Origin: Gp6-AA40 sp963772955
Lineage (GTDB): Bacteria > Acidobacteriota > Vicinamibacteria > Vicinamibacterales > UBA2999
NCBI GenBank assembly: GCA_963772955.1
Contig: CAVYZF010000004.1
Span: 248,001 to 312,000 of the forward strand
Direction of reading: 5' to 3'
Length of the DNA: 64,000 nt
Shown here: positions 16,284-24,288 of the stretch, piece after piece
How positions within the stretch are numbered: position 1 is the first letter of the stretch
Layout of the letters: each line of letters starts with the position of its first letter
The notes under the pieces: model-generated
Databases searched by the model: none
Told to the model about the DNA's origin: nothing
The model's input: the letters and a program-made list of their open reading frames with translations, nothing else
Made by a program: the position numbers and the translations under genes

Positions 16284-17870
16284 GTGTTCATCAACCCGAC
16301 CTTCACTCTCTCCGGAAAGACCCGGGACTGGCTTACGCAGGGTGCAACCGCGGTCGGCATGGGCCTGGTCTACTTCTTCGCCTGTTACGTCGCGCTCTCG
16401 ATTGACGTGACCAACGGGGCGGCGTCGGTGTGGCCGGCGAGCGGCCTCCTGTTCGGCACGTTGCTGCTCGTGCCGCATCGACTCGTTCTCTCCATCCTCG
16501 TTGGCTCGCTGCTCGGTGGGATCGCCGCGAATCTCGGCGTGGGGTTCGCCACCGCCACGAGCGTTGGCTATACGTGCATCAATCTTGGCGAAGGGCTCGC
16601 GGGCCGCTGGCTCGTTCGACGCTTCTGCCCCGACGCGCCGCGACTGAGCCAGCCGCTGAACGGCTTCGCCTTGATCGCCTGCGGCGGCGTGGCATCCGTG
16701 AGTGGCGGAGCGATCGCTGGTCTCGTCGCAACGCTGACATCACCGGCGAGTTGGCTCGGAGTGTTCGGTACCTGGACCGGTTCAGCTGCCACGGGAGTCG
16801 TGATCATCACTCCCGTGCTCCTCGCCACTGCCGGCGCCGTCTCGGAACTCAAACTTCCTTTTCCCCGTCGGCGACTGTTCGAGGCGTTATTCATCCTTGC
16901 CGTCCTGGTTGTGACGTCGGCATACCTCTATCTCTGGAAGCACCCGTCACGGCTCGATCAGTTCGCAAACCCGCTGCTCATCCTGCCGCTCATCGCGTGG
17001 GCGGCGATCAGATTTGAAGCAACCGGCGCGGCGTGGGCCGTCTTTGTTGTCAACGCCTTCTGCCTCTGGGGCACAGCGCTTGGTTACGGCCCGCTCTTCG
17101 ATCTCACGCCGTCATCGCTGGTCAACCTCGTTGTTCAGGCGCGTGTCGGCGTGACCGGCATGGTCGCCCTGTCACTGGGAGCCGCCGTCGGCGCCGCCCG
17201 TCGATCGGCTGCCGTGCATCGGCGCCTCGCGCGTGAACTGCAGGAAACAGCGGACAGGGAGCGCTCACGGCTCTCCCACGAGTTGCACGACGAGGTCGCG
17301 CAAAAGCTGGCTGCGCTCAAGATGCAGCTGCAACTCACGGAGATTGATCAGGCGCTCGACCGCCGTAAATCGACGGCGTCTTCCGTTGCGATCGTGGACG
17401 AGCTGCTGTCCGAGGTGCGCGCGATGTCCCACTCGCTGCGTCCGGCGCCATTCGACGAGGGCCAGTTGCTGCCGGCACTGAGTGCCCTGGCGACGTCGGA
17501 GGGCACCCGTGGGCGGCTCACGGTGCTCATCGAGGCACCGGACAACGAACTCTCGCTTCCACGCAACATCGAACTGGTGTGCTACCGCGTCGTGCGCGAA
17601 GCGATCGCCAACGTTGTCAAGCATGCGCGCGCGCGAAGCGTCTGCGTGTTCGTGAACTACGAATCGGATCAGCTGACCGTGAGCATCGCGGACGATGGGC
17701 GCGGTTTCGATGTGGCGCCGACGACTCGTCAGGCGGTGCGCGACGGACATCTGGGACTCGTCGGCATGCGTGAACGTCTCAGCCGCGTCGGCGGCACGAT
17801 GAGCGTGAGCTCGACGATCGGCCAGGGCACCACCGTCACGTGTCTCGTTCCTCTTGGAGTTGTAGCATGA
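16284..17870 (+). CDS. Sensor histidine kinase, MASE1 + HisKA_3 + HATPase
   Basis: Membrane sensor kinase of 528 residues. The N-terminal 300 residues are a MASE1-type integral domain: GLVYFFACYVALSIDVTNGAASVWPASGLLFGTLLL, then INLGEGLAGRWLVRR, with about eight hydrophobic helices. The dimerisation helix reads ERSRLSHELHDEVAQKLAALKMQL, with the NarL-type phospho-His at His335. The ATPase domain has REAIANVVKHARA (N box) and DDGRGF, GHLGLVGMRERL (G boxes). Start is GTG with no clear ribosome site. Its stop overlaps the ATG of the response regulator by four bases, so the two form a cognate pair. The signal is unknown. Confidence 0.88.
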   Translation: MFINPTFTLSGKTRDWLTQGATAVGMGLVYFFACYVALSIDVTNGAASVWPASGLLFGTLLLVPHRLVLSILVGSLLGGIAANLGVGFATATSVGYTCINLGEGLAGRWLVRRFCPDAPRLSQPLNGFALIACGGVASVSGGAIAGLVATLTSPASWLGVFGTWTGSAATGVVIITPVLLATAGAVSELKLPFPRRRLFEALFILAVLVVTSAYLYLWKHPSRLDQFANPLLILPLIAWAAIRFEATGAAWAVFVVNAFCLWGTALGYGPLFDLTPSSLVNLVVQARVGVTGMVALSLGAAVGAARRSAAVHRRLARELQETADRERSRLSHELHDEVAQKLAALKMQLQLTEIDQALDRRKSTASSVAIVDELLSEVRAMSHSLRPAPFDEGQLLPALSALATSEGTRGRLTVLIEAPDNELSLPRNIELVCYRVVREAIANVVKHARARSVCVFVNYESDQLTVSIADDGRGFDVAPTTRQAVRDGHLGLVGMRERLSRVGGTMSVSSTIGQGTTVTCLVPLGVVA

Positions 17871-18514
17871 GTCATCGCATTCTCATCGCCGACGATCATC
17901 CGCTCATGAGAGCTGGCATTCGCACGCTTCTCGAGAAGACGATCCCGAACGTCACCATCCTCGAAGCCGTCGATGGCCTCGACGCCGTCGAACTCGCCTC
18001 GCAGGCCCGTCCCGACATCGTGCTGATGGACATCAGCATGCCTGGTCTCAACGGCGTGGAGGCAGCGCGGCGCATCGCCGCGTACGTACCCGGCACCAAG
18101 GTGATCATGCTGTCGATGCATCAGGACGAGCAACGAGTGGTCGAGGCCATGCGTGCGGGCGCGACCGGATACCTGATGAAGGATGTCGCGGTCGCCGAGG
18201 TCAGAATCGCCATCGAGAGCGCGTTGAGAGGCGAGGTCTATATCAGCCCGAGCGCGCCGAAAACGGTCACGCAGATGCTCGCGAGGAACGAGTCGGAGAC
18301 GAGTCCGCTTTCGCTGCTGACCGCGCGCCAGCGCGAGATCCTGCAGCTCATCGCGGAAGGCCAGTCAACAAAAGAGATCGGCTACCGATTGGTGCTGAGC
18401 ACGAAGACCGTCGAGACGCATCGGCGCCTCCTGATGGAGCGCCTTGGCATCCACGAGGTCGCCGGCCTGGCTCGATTCGCCGTTCGTGCGGGGCTCGTCT
18501 CCGCGGACCTCTAG
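17867..18514 (+). CDS. NarL/LuxR-type response regulator
   Basis: Response regulator of 215 residues and cognate partner of the overlapping kinase. The receiver has the acid pair in ILIADDHPLMRAG, phospho-Asp55 in DIVLMDISMPGLNG, and Lys105 in GYLMKDV. The C-terminal HTH_LuxR is LTARQREILQLIAEGQSTKEIGYRLVLSTKTVETHRR. The ATG at 17867 lies inside the kinase stop (ATGA), which fixes the start and shows translational coupling. Target genes are not evident; the repeat motif at 18524 just after its stop is one candidate site. Confidence 0.9.
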   Translation: MSHRILIADDHPLMRAGIRTLLEKTIPNVTILEAVDGLDAVELASQARPDIVLMDISMPGLNGVEAARRIAAYVPGTKVIMLSMHQDEQRVVEAMRAGATGYLMKDVAVAEVRIAIESALRGEVYISPSAPKTVTQMLARNESETSPLSLLTARQREILQLIAEGQSTKEIGYRLVLSTKTVETHRRLLMERLGIHEVAGLARFAVRAGLVSADL

Positions 18515-18523
18515 GTCACTCTA

Positions 18524-18540
18524 AGGAATTTCCTGAATCG
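18524..18540. promoter_or_regulatory. Palindromic motif, copy 1, before a receiver-like gene
   Basis: AGGAATTTCCTGAATCG begins 10 bases after the response-regulator stop; AGGAA-T-TTCCT is a perfect palindrome. A 16-of-17 match lies at the same relative place before the next receiver-like gene (18993-19009). It is probably an operator or an ancestral promoter duplicated with the gene. Confidence 0.4.
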
Positions 18541-18583
18541 AAATGACCGCTTCGCTGCTCGATAATTTGAGTGGCAGGCATCG

Positions 18584-18979
18584 ATGGAACTCAGTCTCGT
18601 GACCATTCTGGTAATCGACGAGAACATCATGGTCAGGAGCGTGCTCGAGACCCTGCTCGAGCGCGAGGGCTTCTCCGTCCTGTCCACGCGCAGCGTCGGC
18701 GTTGGTTTTCAGATGATGAAGGCCGCAGCGGTCGACCTCGTGCTCATCGAGTTGCCGACGCAATCGCAACATGAGGTCGAGGAGATCGCTGAAATCAGAC
18801 GCCAGTTCCCCGACGTCAAGATCGTCGTGATGTCAGGCTTCTTCGGCGCGATTCCACCGCCCGCCAGCAGGCTGCGAGCGCACGCATGCATCGCGAAGCC
18901 GATCCAGCCCGAGACTCTTCGCCAGACCGTGCACTGGCTCCTCGATCAGCACTCGCCGCAGTTGCTCGGCGTGCACTAA
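18584..18979 (+). CDS. Receiver-domain protein with Glu at the phosphoacceptor site
   Basis: Stand-alone receiver of 131 residues. The fold is clear: TILVIDENIMVRSVLETLLEREGFSV at the start, DVKIVVMSGFF in the middle, and IAKPIQPETLRQTV with the conserved Lys105. The phosphorylation site reads DLVLIELPT instead of DLVLtDlpMP, so Glu56 replaces the Asp. A Glu there can mimic the phosphorylated state, and the protein may be permanently active or act as a docking module; that is inference. There is no output domain. It follows the NarL-type regulator by 69 bases. Confidence 0.75.
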   Translation: MELSLVTILVIDENIMVRSVLETLLEREGFSVLSTRSVGVGFQMMKAAAVDLVLIELPTQSQHEVEEIAEIRRQFPDVKIVVMSGFFGAIPPPASRLRAHACIAKPIQPETLRQTVHWLLDQHSPQLLGVH

Positions 18980-18992
18980 GCGGCTGGAGCTC

Positions 18993-19009
18993 AGGAATTT
19001 TCTGAATCG
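18993..19009. promoter_or_regulatory. Palindromic motif, copy 2, before a truncated receiver gene
   Basis: AGGAATTTTCTGAATCG starts 13 bases after the stop of the previous receiver gene and differs from the 18524 copy at one position. The gene order motif-receiver-motif-receiver suggests a tandem duplication. Confidence 0.4.
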
Positions 19010-19023
19010 CCCCGCCGGCGCCC

Positions 19024-19296
19024 GTGTCGATAGAACGGGTGATGGAGGCACAGGTCCAGAAACTTCAGACGGTGGTCGTGACCGACCTGGCGATGCCGCG
19101 TCGCGAGGGCATCGAGACAATCATCGAGATTCGACGCCGGTTTCCCCATGTCAAGGTCATCGCGTTGTCCGGGGTATTTGGTGGTTTTTATCTCGAGATG
19201 GCTCGACAACTTGGAGCCGCCGCTGCCCTGTCCAAGCCCGTCCGCACGGAGACCCTCCGACGCACGCTTGACGACGTGCTCGCAGCGTGCGCCTAG
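19024..19296 (+). CDS. N-terminally truncated receiver-domain protein
   Basis: Ninety residues covering only the last two thirds of a receiver: phospho-Asp21 in VVVTDLAMPRREGIETI, HVKVIALSGVFGGF, and LSKPVRTETLRRTL with the conserved Lys71. The first strand and helix, including the acidic Mg-binding pair, are missing, and only 44 bases separate it from the preceding stop, so they cannot be hidden upstream. It resembles the preceding gene (RRQFPDVKIVVMSG against RRRFPHVKVIALSG) and looks like a decaying tandem copy. Start codon GTG. It may not be functional. Confidence 0.6.
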   Translation: MSIERVMEAQVQKLQTVVVTDLAMPRREGIETIIEIRRRFPHVKVIALSGVFGGFYLEMARQLGAAAALSKPVRTETLRRTLDDVLAACA

Positions 19297-19667
19297 TCCG
19301 CGTACGGGGAGGTGATTTTCACCTCACGCCTGTCGACAGTCCGTCGACCATTGGCGGCGACCAGAGCGACGCTCACTTCGTACTCACCACCAGGAAGGTC
19401 CTTGAAGATCGCTTCTGTGATGAGCGCTGCGTTTGCTCCGTCCAGCGGCACCATGCTGCTCCGATAGAACGAGCCTGAATCAGCAACAACCTGGAGCGCG
19501 CGATTCGCGGCGTCGGGCGTCACGTACGCTCGAATGGTGACCGCTGCTGGCGCCATGCCGACGCGCGGCGAGACTTCGATCCGCAGTCGGTTCTCCCTCG
19601 CGTCGCCAGAGGCAACGCTGAGCAGGGCGATGGTGGCGACGCACAAGACGATGCTGCGGGTTCTCAT
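19293..19667 (-). CDS. Hypothetical exported protein
   Basis: Secreted protein of 124 residues. The signal peptide is MRTRSIVLCVATIALLSVASG; the mature part is beta-rich (RLRIEVSPRVGMAPAAVTIRAYV, GGEYEVSVALVAANGRRTVDRREVKI). It resembles a single Ig-like or filamin-type sandwich but no family was recognised. The ATG at 19667 is preferred over a GTG five codons upstream because a GAGGAAAGG ribosome site lies between them. Its stop overlaps that of the truncated receiver gene on the other strand. Confidence 0.6.
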   Translation of the reverse strand: MRTRSIVLCVATIALLSVASGDARENRLRIEVSPRVGMAPAAVTIRAYVTPDAANRALQVVADSGSFYRSSMVPLDGANAALITEAIFKDLPGGEYEVSVALVAANGRRTVDRREVKITSPYAD

Positions 19668-19730
19668 GGCCTTTCCTCGCACAGTCAGTTGGCGAGGAGA
19701 GGAGCAACATGAGTACCAGCTCGCAGCGAG

Positions 19731-20492
19731 TTACGACGTGCTTTGGACGACGATCGAAATGCGTCGGTTGCGGGGATCGAGCGAGTCGTCCGGATAGCGC
19801 AGGCGCGTATCCGCAAATCCGCGTATCGCATCGATCTGGCCTTCACGCAGGCCATGGCTCTCCATCGCACGGCGCGCGGCGTTGGCGCGATCGCTCGACA
19901 GCTCCCAGTTCGTATAGCCGATCCTCGACCCGTAAGGACGACTGTCGGTGTGGCCCTCGAGAGCGATCCTGTTGCCAAGTGGGCTCAGCTCATTTGCAAT
20001 CACGCCCAGCAGCTCCACCGTTTCGGGAAGCAGTTGCGCGCTCCCCACGGCGAAGAAACTGTTCTTCTCGTTCTCGAGCAACTCGATGCGCAACCCCTCG
20101 GCCGTGACGGTGATCTCGATGCGATCTTCGAGTGCCTTCAGCGCCGGCACCTTCTGCAATGCTTCGCGCAAATGCTCGGCTGCCTGCTCGAGGATTTCCT
20201 GTGCCTGTTTCACGCTGTCGGGCTGCGGCGTGACACCCGAATCTCTCAACCCTTCCGAGCTGCCCGGTAACACGCCGCCACCCTTGGTGGTCTCGAATAC
20301 TCCTGGATCGCGGAAGTAGCCACCAACGGCGGCTTTGACTTTCGGGCTCTGCCCTACCAGCCACATCACCAGGAAGAACGCCATCATGGCGGTGACGAAG
20401 TCGGCGTACGCGACCTTCCACGCGCCGCCATGGTGGCCGTGGCCACCGTGGCCCTTCTTCTTGACGATGATGACCGGCTGACCTTTACTCAT
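19731..20492 (-). CDS. motB: Flagellar stator protein MotB (first set)
   Basis: Stator subunit of 253 residues that anchors the motor to peptidoglycan. The single transmembrane helix carries the proton-binding aspartate, Asp31 in WKVAYADFVTAMMAFFLVMWLVG. A plug and linker follow. The C-terminal OmpA-like peptidoglycan-binding domain has LEGHTDSRPYG, NWELSSDRANAARRAM and the closing DPRNRRISIVV. The gene follows motA by 35 bases. A second stator pair lies at 38193-39637, so this organism probably swaps stators. Confidence 0.9.
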   Translation of the reverse strand: MSKGQPVIIVKKKGHGGHGHHGGAWKVAYADFVTAMMAFFLVMWLVGQSPKVKAAVGGYFRDPGVFETTKGGGVLPGSSEGLRDSGVTPQPDSVKQAQEILEQAAEHLREALQKVPALKALEDRIEITVTAEGLRIELLENEKNSFFAVGSAQLLPETVELLGVIANELSPLGNRIALEGHTDSRPYGSRIGYTNWELSSDRANAARRAMESHGLREGQIDAIRGFADTRLRYPDDSLDPRNRRISIVVQSTS

Positions 20493-20527
20493 TACGGAAC
20501 CCGGAACCTGGAACCTGGAAGATCCGC

Positions 20528-21410
20528 TTACGCGGCTTCCGCCGTCTTCTCAGGAGCCTTCGTCGCCGCGCGACAGAACTGCTCCGTCTCGTTGAACGAC
20601 GGACGCACGGCATGCGGCAGCACGCGCCTGGCGAACTCCACGGCAATCGCCGGCGGGTTGCCTTTGTAGACGGCCAGCAGACCGGCCTTGATGCAGAGGC
20701 AGTAGTACCTGATCGTCACCCACGCGCTGCTCGAGGCTCTGCGCAACCGGCTGGACGATGCCGTACGACATGAGAATGCCGAGGAATGTGCCGATGAGCG
20801 CCGCGCCGACGTGGTGACCGATCTCCTCCACCGGACCGTCGATGTGACCCATCGTGATGACGACACCAAGCACGGCGGCAACGATGCCCAGGCCAGGCAG
20901 CGCGTCGCCGATCTTCGTCAGCACCACCGATGGACGCAGCGCTTCTTCGTGATGGACCTTGAGGTCTTCGTCCATCAGCGCCTCGAGGTCGTGCGCGGCA
21001 ATGCCTCCAACGATGATGACCTTCGCCGAGTCGGCAAGGAAGTCGACCGCGTCATGCCGCGCGAGGAACTTGGGATAGCGCGACAGGATCGGGCTCTTTG
21101 CGGGATCCTCGAAGTGGGCTTCGAGCGACATCACTCCAGACTGCTGCACCTGCTTGAAGACGAGGTACAGCAGCGACAGCAGATCGATGTAGTCCGCCTT
21201 CGAGAAGCCGGCCCCCATCACCGCTTTGATTTGCGCGACGATTGCCTTCAGCACGGCGCCGGGTGTGCTGATGACGAGACTCCCGATCGCGGCACCACCG
21301 ATGACGATGAACTCGGACGGCTGGTTGAGGACGAGCAGGTTGCCGCCGGCCATGAGATAGCCGCCGACGACAGAGCCGAGAACGATGACGAGGCCGACGA
21401 TTATGAGCAT
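20528..21410 (-). CDS. motA: Flagellar stator protein MotA (first set), frameshifted near 20709
   Basis: Membrane stator subunit. The frame from ATG 21410 reads MLIIVGLVIVLGSVVGGYLMAGG, then a cytoplasmic loop with EALRPSVVLTKIGDALPGLGIVAAVLGVVITMGHIDGPVEEIGHHVGAALIGTFLGILMSYG in outline. After LEQRVGDDQ the frame goes wrong; the proper C-terminus (YYCLCIKAGLLAVYKGNPP ... FARRVLPHAVRPSFNETEQFC) continues in another frame to the stop at 20528. Deleting one of the two C residues at 20709-20710 restores a full-length protein. The ATG lies inside the end of the HD-GYP gene (10-base overlap). Confidence 0.85.
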
Positions 21411-22039
21411 TCGAGTCTGTCCGAAGCGCGCAACCACGCGCGCACGATGTCGGGATCGAAGTAGGTGCCGGCTGCGCGAACGATCTCGGCGTTGGCTTCG
21501 TCGCGCGACATGCCGCCGCGGAATGCGTGCGGAGATGTCAGGACGTCGAAGGCGTCAGCCACGGCGATGAGGCGCGCGGCGACTGGAATCTCGGTGCCGC
21601 GAAGGCCGGCCGGATACCCAAACCCATCCCAGCGCTCGTGCACGGCAATCACGATCGACGCGGCCGACCGCAACGGCGGAACGACGCTCAGCACGTCGAA
21701 GCCGATTCGCACGTGCTGCCTGACGAGCACGGCCTGCAGTTCGCCCTCCACCCCGAGAGACGGAGCGCCCTGCTCAGTCAAGGCGAGCTTCCCGAGGTCG
21801 TGCAACAGCGCCGCCTGTTCGACCTGTTCGACGATCGGCGCCGGCAGGTCCATCATCCTGGCCGTTGCCGTCGCGATCTGCGAGACACGCCGCACGTGGG
21901 CATATATGTCGGGCGCGCATGCGCTCATCATGGCCAGCAGGGCATCGAGCGCCGAGCAGCCGTGCGCACCACCCAAATCGAATCCCGACGGGGATACCGG
22001 GTCTGAAACAGCTGTGGGGTTCACCCGTGGAGACATCAT
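21401..22039 (-). CDS. HD-GYP domain protein
   Basis: Probable cyclic-di-GMP phosphodiesterase of about 212 residues, with no sensor domain. The core reads HVRRVSQIATATARMMDLP, ALLHDLGKLALTE (HD plus Lys), VHERWDGFGYPAGLRGTEIPVAARLIAVADAFDVL (the extended GYP region), then a closing AAGTYFDPDIVRAW. The ATG at 22039 is chosen because earlier starts lead into low-quality sequence and crowd the divergent gene. It overlaps motA by 10 bases, tying c-di-GMP turnover to stator expression. Activity is inferred from motifs. Confidence 0.8.
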   Translation of the reverse strand: MMSPRVNPTAVSDPVSPSGFDLGGAHGCSALDALLAMMSACAPDIYAHVRRVSQIATATARMMDLPAPIVEQVEQAALLHDLGKLALTEQGAPSLGVEGELQAVLVRQHVRIGFDVLSVVPPLRSAASIVIAVHERWDGFGYPAGLRGTEIPVAARLIAVADAFDVLTSPHAFRGGMSRDEANAEIVRAAGTYFDPDIVRAWLRASDRLECS

Positions 22040-22142
22040 CGGGGGGTGAATCGGCAGCGCCTCCGATGCTCTTGAGCATGCGCGCACACATTGAAGGTCG
22101 GCGCACATGTGCCGATTGGCCTATCGAGAACACTGAACGCAC

Positions 22143-22640
22143 ATGCGCACGCTCATCCTGGACGACGAAGAACCGATCGTGCACATGCTTGCACTGGTGT
22201 GTGAGAAGCAGGGGCACACGGTGATGCCGTTCACCGATTCGACCGATGCGCTCATCCAACTGGCGAGCAACCCGGTGGATCTCTTGATCACGGACATGCA
22301 CATGCCCGGTCCCGACGGTGTGGCAGTCATCAAGGAGGCGCGCCGGCTGCAGCCGGACCTGTTCACGCTGATCATCACCGGGCACACGGGAAGCTACCCG
22401 ATCGAGGAACTGATGGCGGACGGCACGGCCGACATCATGTTCAAGCCGTTTCACATGAACGAGCTTCGTGCCCGTCTGGCCCTGGCCGAACGCCGGCGGA
22501 CGCTCATCGCACGACTCAACGCGGAGAGGGCGGCTCTTCACTCGATGAGCAAGGAAATGATCATGGGCCTCCAGCAGGAGCTCGAGGAGAAACAGCGCCG
22601 GGCGGCGGCTGGCGGCGGTGCGCAGGAGACACAGTCATGA
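22143..22640 (+). CDS. Receiver-domain response regulator with C-terminal helix (tandem copy 1)
   Basis: 165 residues. Receiver: LILDDEEPIVHMLALVCEKQGH, phospho-Asp in DLLITDMHMPGPDG, switch Thr in LIITGHTGSYP, and the conserved Lys in DIMFKPFHMNELRARL. After the receiver comes a predicted amphipathic helix (RRTLIARLNAERAALHSMSKEM ... LQQELEEKQRR), probably a coiled coil, and no DNA-binding or enzymatic output. It overlaps the next gene by four bases (ATGA). It is divergent from the HD-GYP gene across a 103-base gap containing GCACATGTGC. A role in the motility system is inferred from position. Confidence 0.82.
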   Translation: MRTLILDDEEPIVHMLALVCEKQGHTVMPFTDSTDALIQLASNPVDLLITDMHMPGPDGVAVIKEARRLQPDLFTLIITGHTGSYPIEELMADGTADIMFKPFHMNELRARLALAERRRTLIARLNAERAALHSMSKEMIMGLQQELEEKQRRAAAGGGAQETQS

Positions 22641-23104
22641 AAGAGACGCGCACGCGGACGCTCATCCTCGACGATGAAGTCCCCATCGTGAACATGCTGT
22701 CACGCGTGTGCGAGCAGGAAGGGCACGTCGTCCGGCCGTTCATGCGGGCGTCAGAGGCGCTGCAGTGCCTCGCCGACGAGCCCGTCGATATCCTGATCAC
22801 GGACATGTGCATGCCGGAGTCCGATGGCATGACGGTGACGGAAGAGGCGTGGCGCCTGAAGCCCGACCTCTACGTGATGATCATCACGGGTCACGCCGGC
22901 ATGTTTCCGGTCGAGAACCTGCTCGCGGGCGGGCACGCCGACATCATGTTCAAGCCGTTCCGGCTGAACGAATTCCGTGCGCGCCTCGACCTCGCCAAGC
23001 GGCGGCGCCAGATGATCGCGCGCCTCAGCGCGGAGACGCGCGCGCTCCACGAGATCAGCCACAACCGGATCGTCGAGCTGCAGCGAGAGCTGGAAGGCAA
23101 ATAG
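22637..23104 (+). CDS. Receiver-domain response regulator with C-terminal helix (tandem copy 2)
   Basis: 155 residues, clearly a duplicate of the preceding gene: LILDDEVPIVNMLSRVCEQEGH, DILITDMCMPESDGM, MIITGHAGMFPVENLLAGGHADIMFKPFRLNEFRARLDLAKRRR in outline. The C-terminal helix (LSAETRALHEISHNRIVELQRELEGK) is conserved in position. Switch residue, Asp and Lys are intact. Translationally coupled to copy 1, so the pair may form a heterodimer through the helices. Its stop is one base from the convergent glycosyltransferase stop. Confidence 0.82.
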   Translation: MKETRTRTLILDDEVPIVNMLSRVCEQEGHVVRPFMRASEALQCLADEPVDILITDMCMPESDGMTVTEEAWRLKPDLYVMIITGHAGMFPVENLLAGGHADIMFKPFRLNEFRARLDLAKRRRQMIARLSAETRALHEISHNRIVELQRELEGK

Positions 23105-23105
23105 C

Positions 23106-24281
23106 TCAAGCGGCGTCGTACTCGCTGCGGCTCGCGACGCGGCGCAGTGGATGCGTCGTGATCGCCGCCGGCAACTGCGCCTCGCGGTTCAGCCGCGCAT
23201 CGACATAGCCAGGGAACCGTGCTGCAGCCAAATCGAACGCTGCGCACGCATCGTTCCGGTATCCCAGCCGCGCGAATGCCACGCCCAGATTGTTCGCGCC
23301 TTCAGCCGTGGGATTCAGCTCTTCGGCTCGTCCGAGTTCTGCGGCTGCCAGGAGCGCGTCGCCTTCCTGCAAGAGAAGCGTGCCGCGATGGAATGCACGC
23401 CTCCAGCCTTCCGCGAAGGGCCACGGGCCATCGGGCTCGAGGAGCTCGGCCGCATCGGCACTGCGAGGTGATGCGTCGTCGAGAAATGCAAGCGCCGCAC
23501 GAGGCTCGCCACGAAACTGAGCAAGCATCACGAGCGCCCACGAAGCCACGCGAACGTCGTGGCCAGCGTCGAGATACATCCGGCGCACGTCTTCATACCG
23601 GTGCTTGCCTAGCGCGAGCATCAATGCCGCGCGTTGTCGATCCAGGTTTCTCGACAGGCTCCCCGGATACGCGTACATCCGGTATCCAACTTCGTCGCCG
23701 ACCGCGAGTCGAGCGCCACGGTGAATGGCCCGCAACAGCAGATCGTAGCTCTCGGGACCGCGAATCGCAGGATCGTAGCCGCCTGCATCACGAAATACCT
23801 GGGTGCGGAAGGCCACCTGCGTGTCACCCGGCAGGAAGTTGCGCTCGAAGAGCCGCAGCGCACCCGTGGCACCACGGACGAAGGAGGGCACCGTGAGACG
23901 ACGACGCCACTCGCCAGTCTCGCCATCGTGCAGATCGATGCTCTCCGTTGCGACGTCAGAATCAGCCTCGAGCATGCGCACGAGGCGCCCTGCCCTCCCC
24001 GCAATCCACTCATCGTCTGCGTCAAGCCACGCGGCGAATTCAGTCTCTGCAGCGTCGAGTGCGGTTTGACGTGCGAGGCCGACGCCTCCTGGCGGATGCG
24101 ATGTCAACACACGGAGGCGCGAACCCGCGATGGATCGCGCCCGCGCGACGGTGTCGTCACGACTGAAGTCGTCCACCAGGACGATTGGGCAAGCGGGTTC
24201 GGTGAGGCACGACAGCAGCGCCCGATCGATCGTCGCCGCAGCATTCCGAGCGACGATGAGCAGGGTGAGGTCGGAACGCAT
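23106..24281 (-). CDS. Family 2 glycosyltransferase with C-terminal TPR-like region
   Basis: 391 residues. The GT-A fold has LTLLIVARNAAATIDRALLSCL, IVLVDDFSRDDTVARAR, and the metal-binding DADDEW. Later GDTQVAFRTQVFRDAGGYDPAIRGPESYDLLLRAI matches family 2. After about residue 290 the protein is helical with TPR-like repeats (GTLLLQEGDALLAAAELGRAEELNPTAEGANNLGVAFARLGYRNDA). The ATG at 24281 is preferred because residues upstream are Arg-rich and overlap the previous gene. It is last in the minus-strand glycan run. The acceptor is probably the flagellin glycan, by context only. Confidence 0.78.
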   Translation of the reverse strand: MRSDLTLLIVARNAAATIDRALLSCLTEPACPIVLVDDFSRDDTVARARSIAGSRLRVLTSHPPGGVGLARQTALDAAETEFAAWLDADDEWIAGRAGRLVRMLEADSDVATESIDLHDGETGEWRRRLTVPSFVRGATGALRLFERNFLPGDTQVAFRTQVFRDAGGYDPAIRGPESYDLLLRAIHRGARLAVGDEVGYRMYAYPGSLSRNLDRQRAALMLALGKHRYEDVRRMYLDAGHDVRVASWALVMLAQFRGEPRAALAFLDDASPRSADAAELLEPDGPWPFAEGWRRAFHRGTLLLQEGDALLAAAELGRAEELNPTAEGANNLGVAFARLGYRNDACAAFDLAAARFPGYVDARLNREAQLPAAITTHPLRRVASRSEYDAA

Positions 24282-24288
24282 CGGATGG

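Noticed and set aside
22103..22112. GCACATGTGC palindrome in the gap between HD-GYP and receiver genes
   Set aside because: A single 10-base palindrome in GC-rich DNA is expected by chance; mentioned only in the gene entry.
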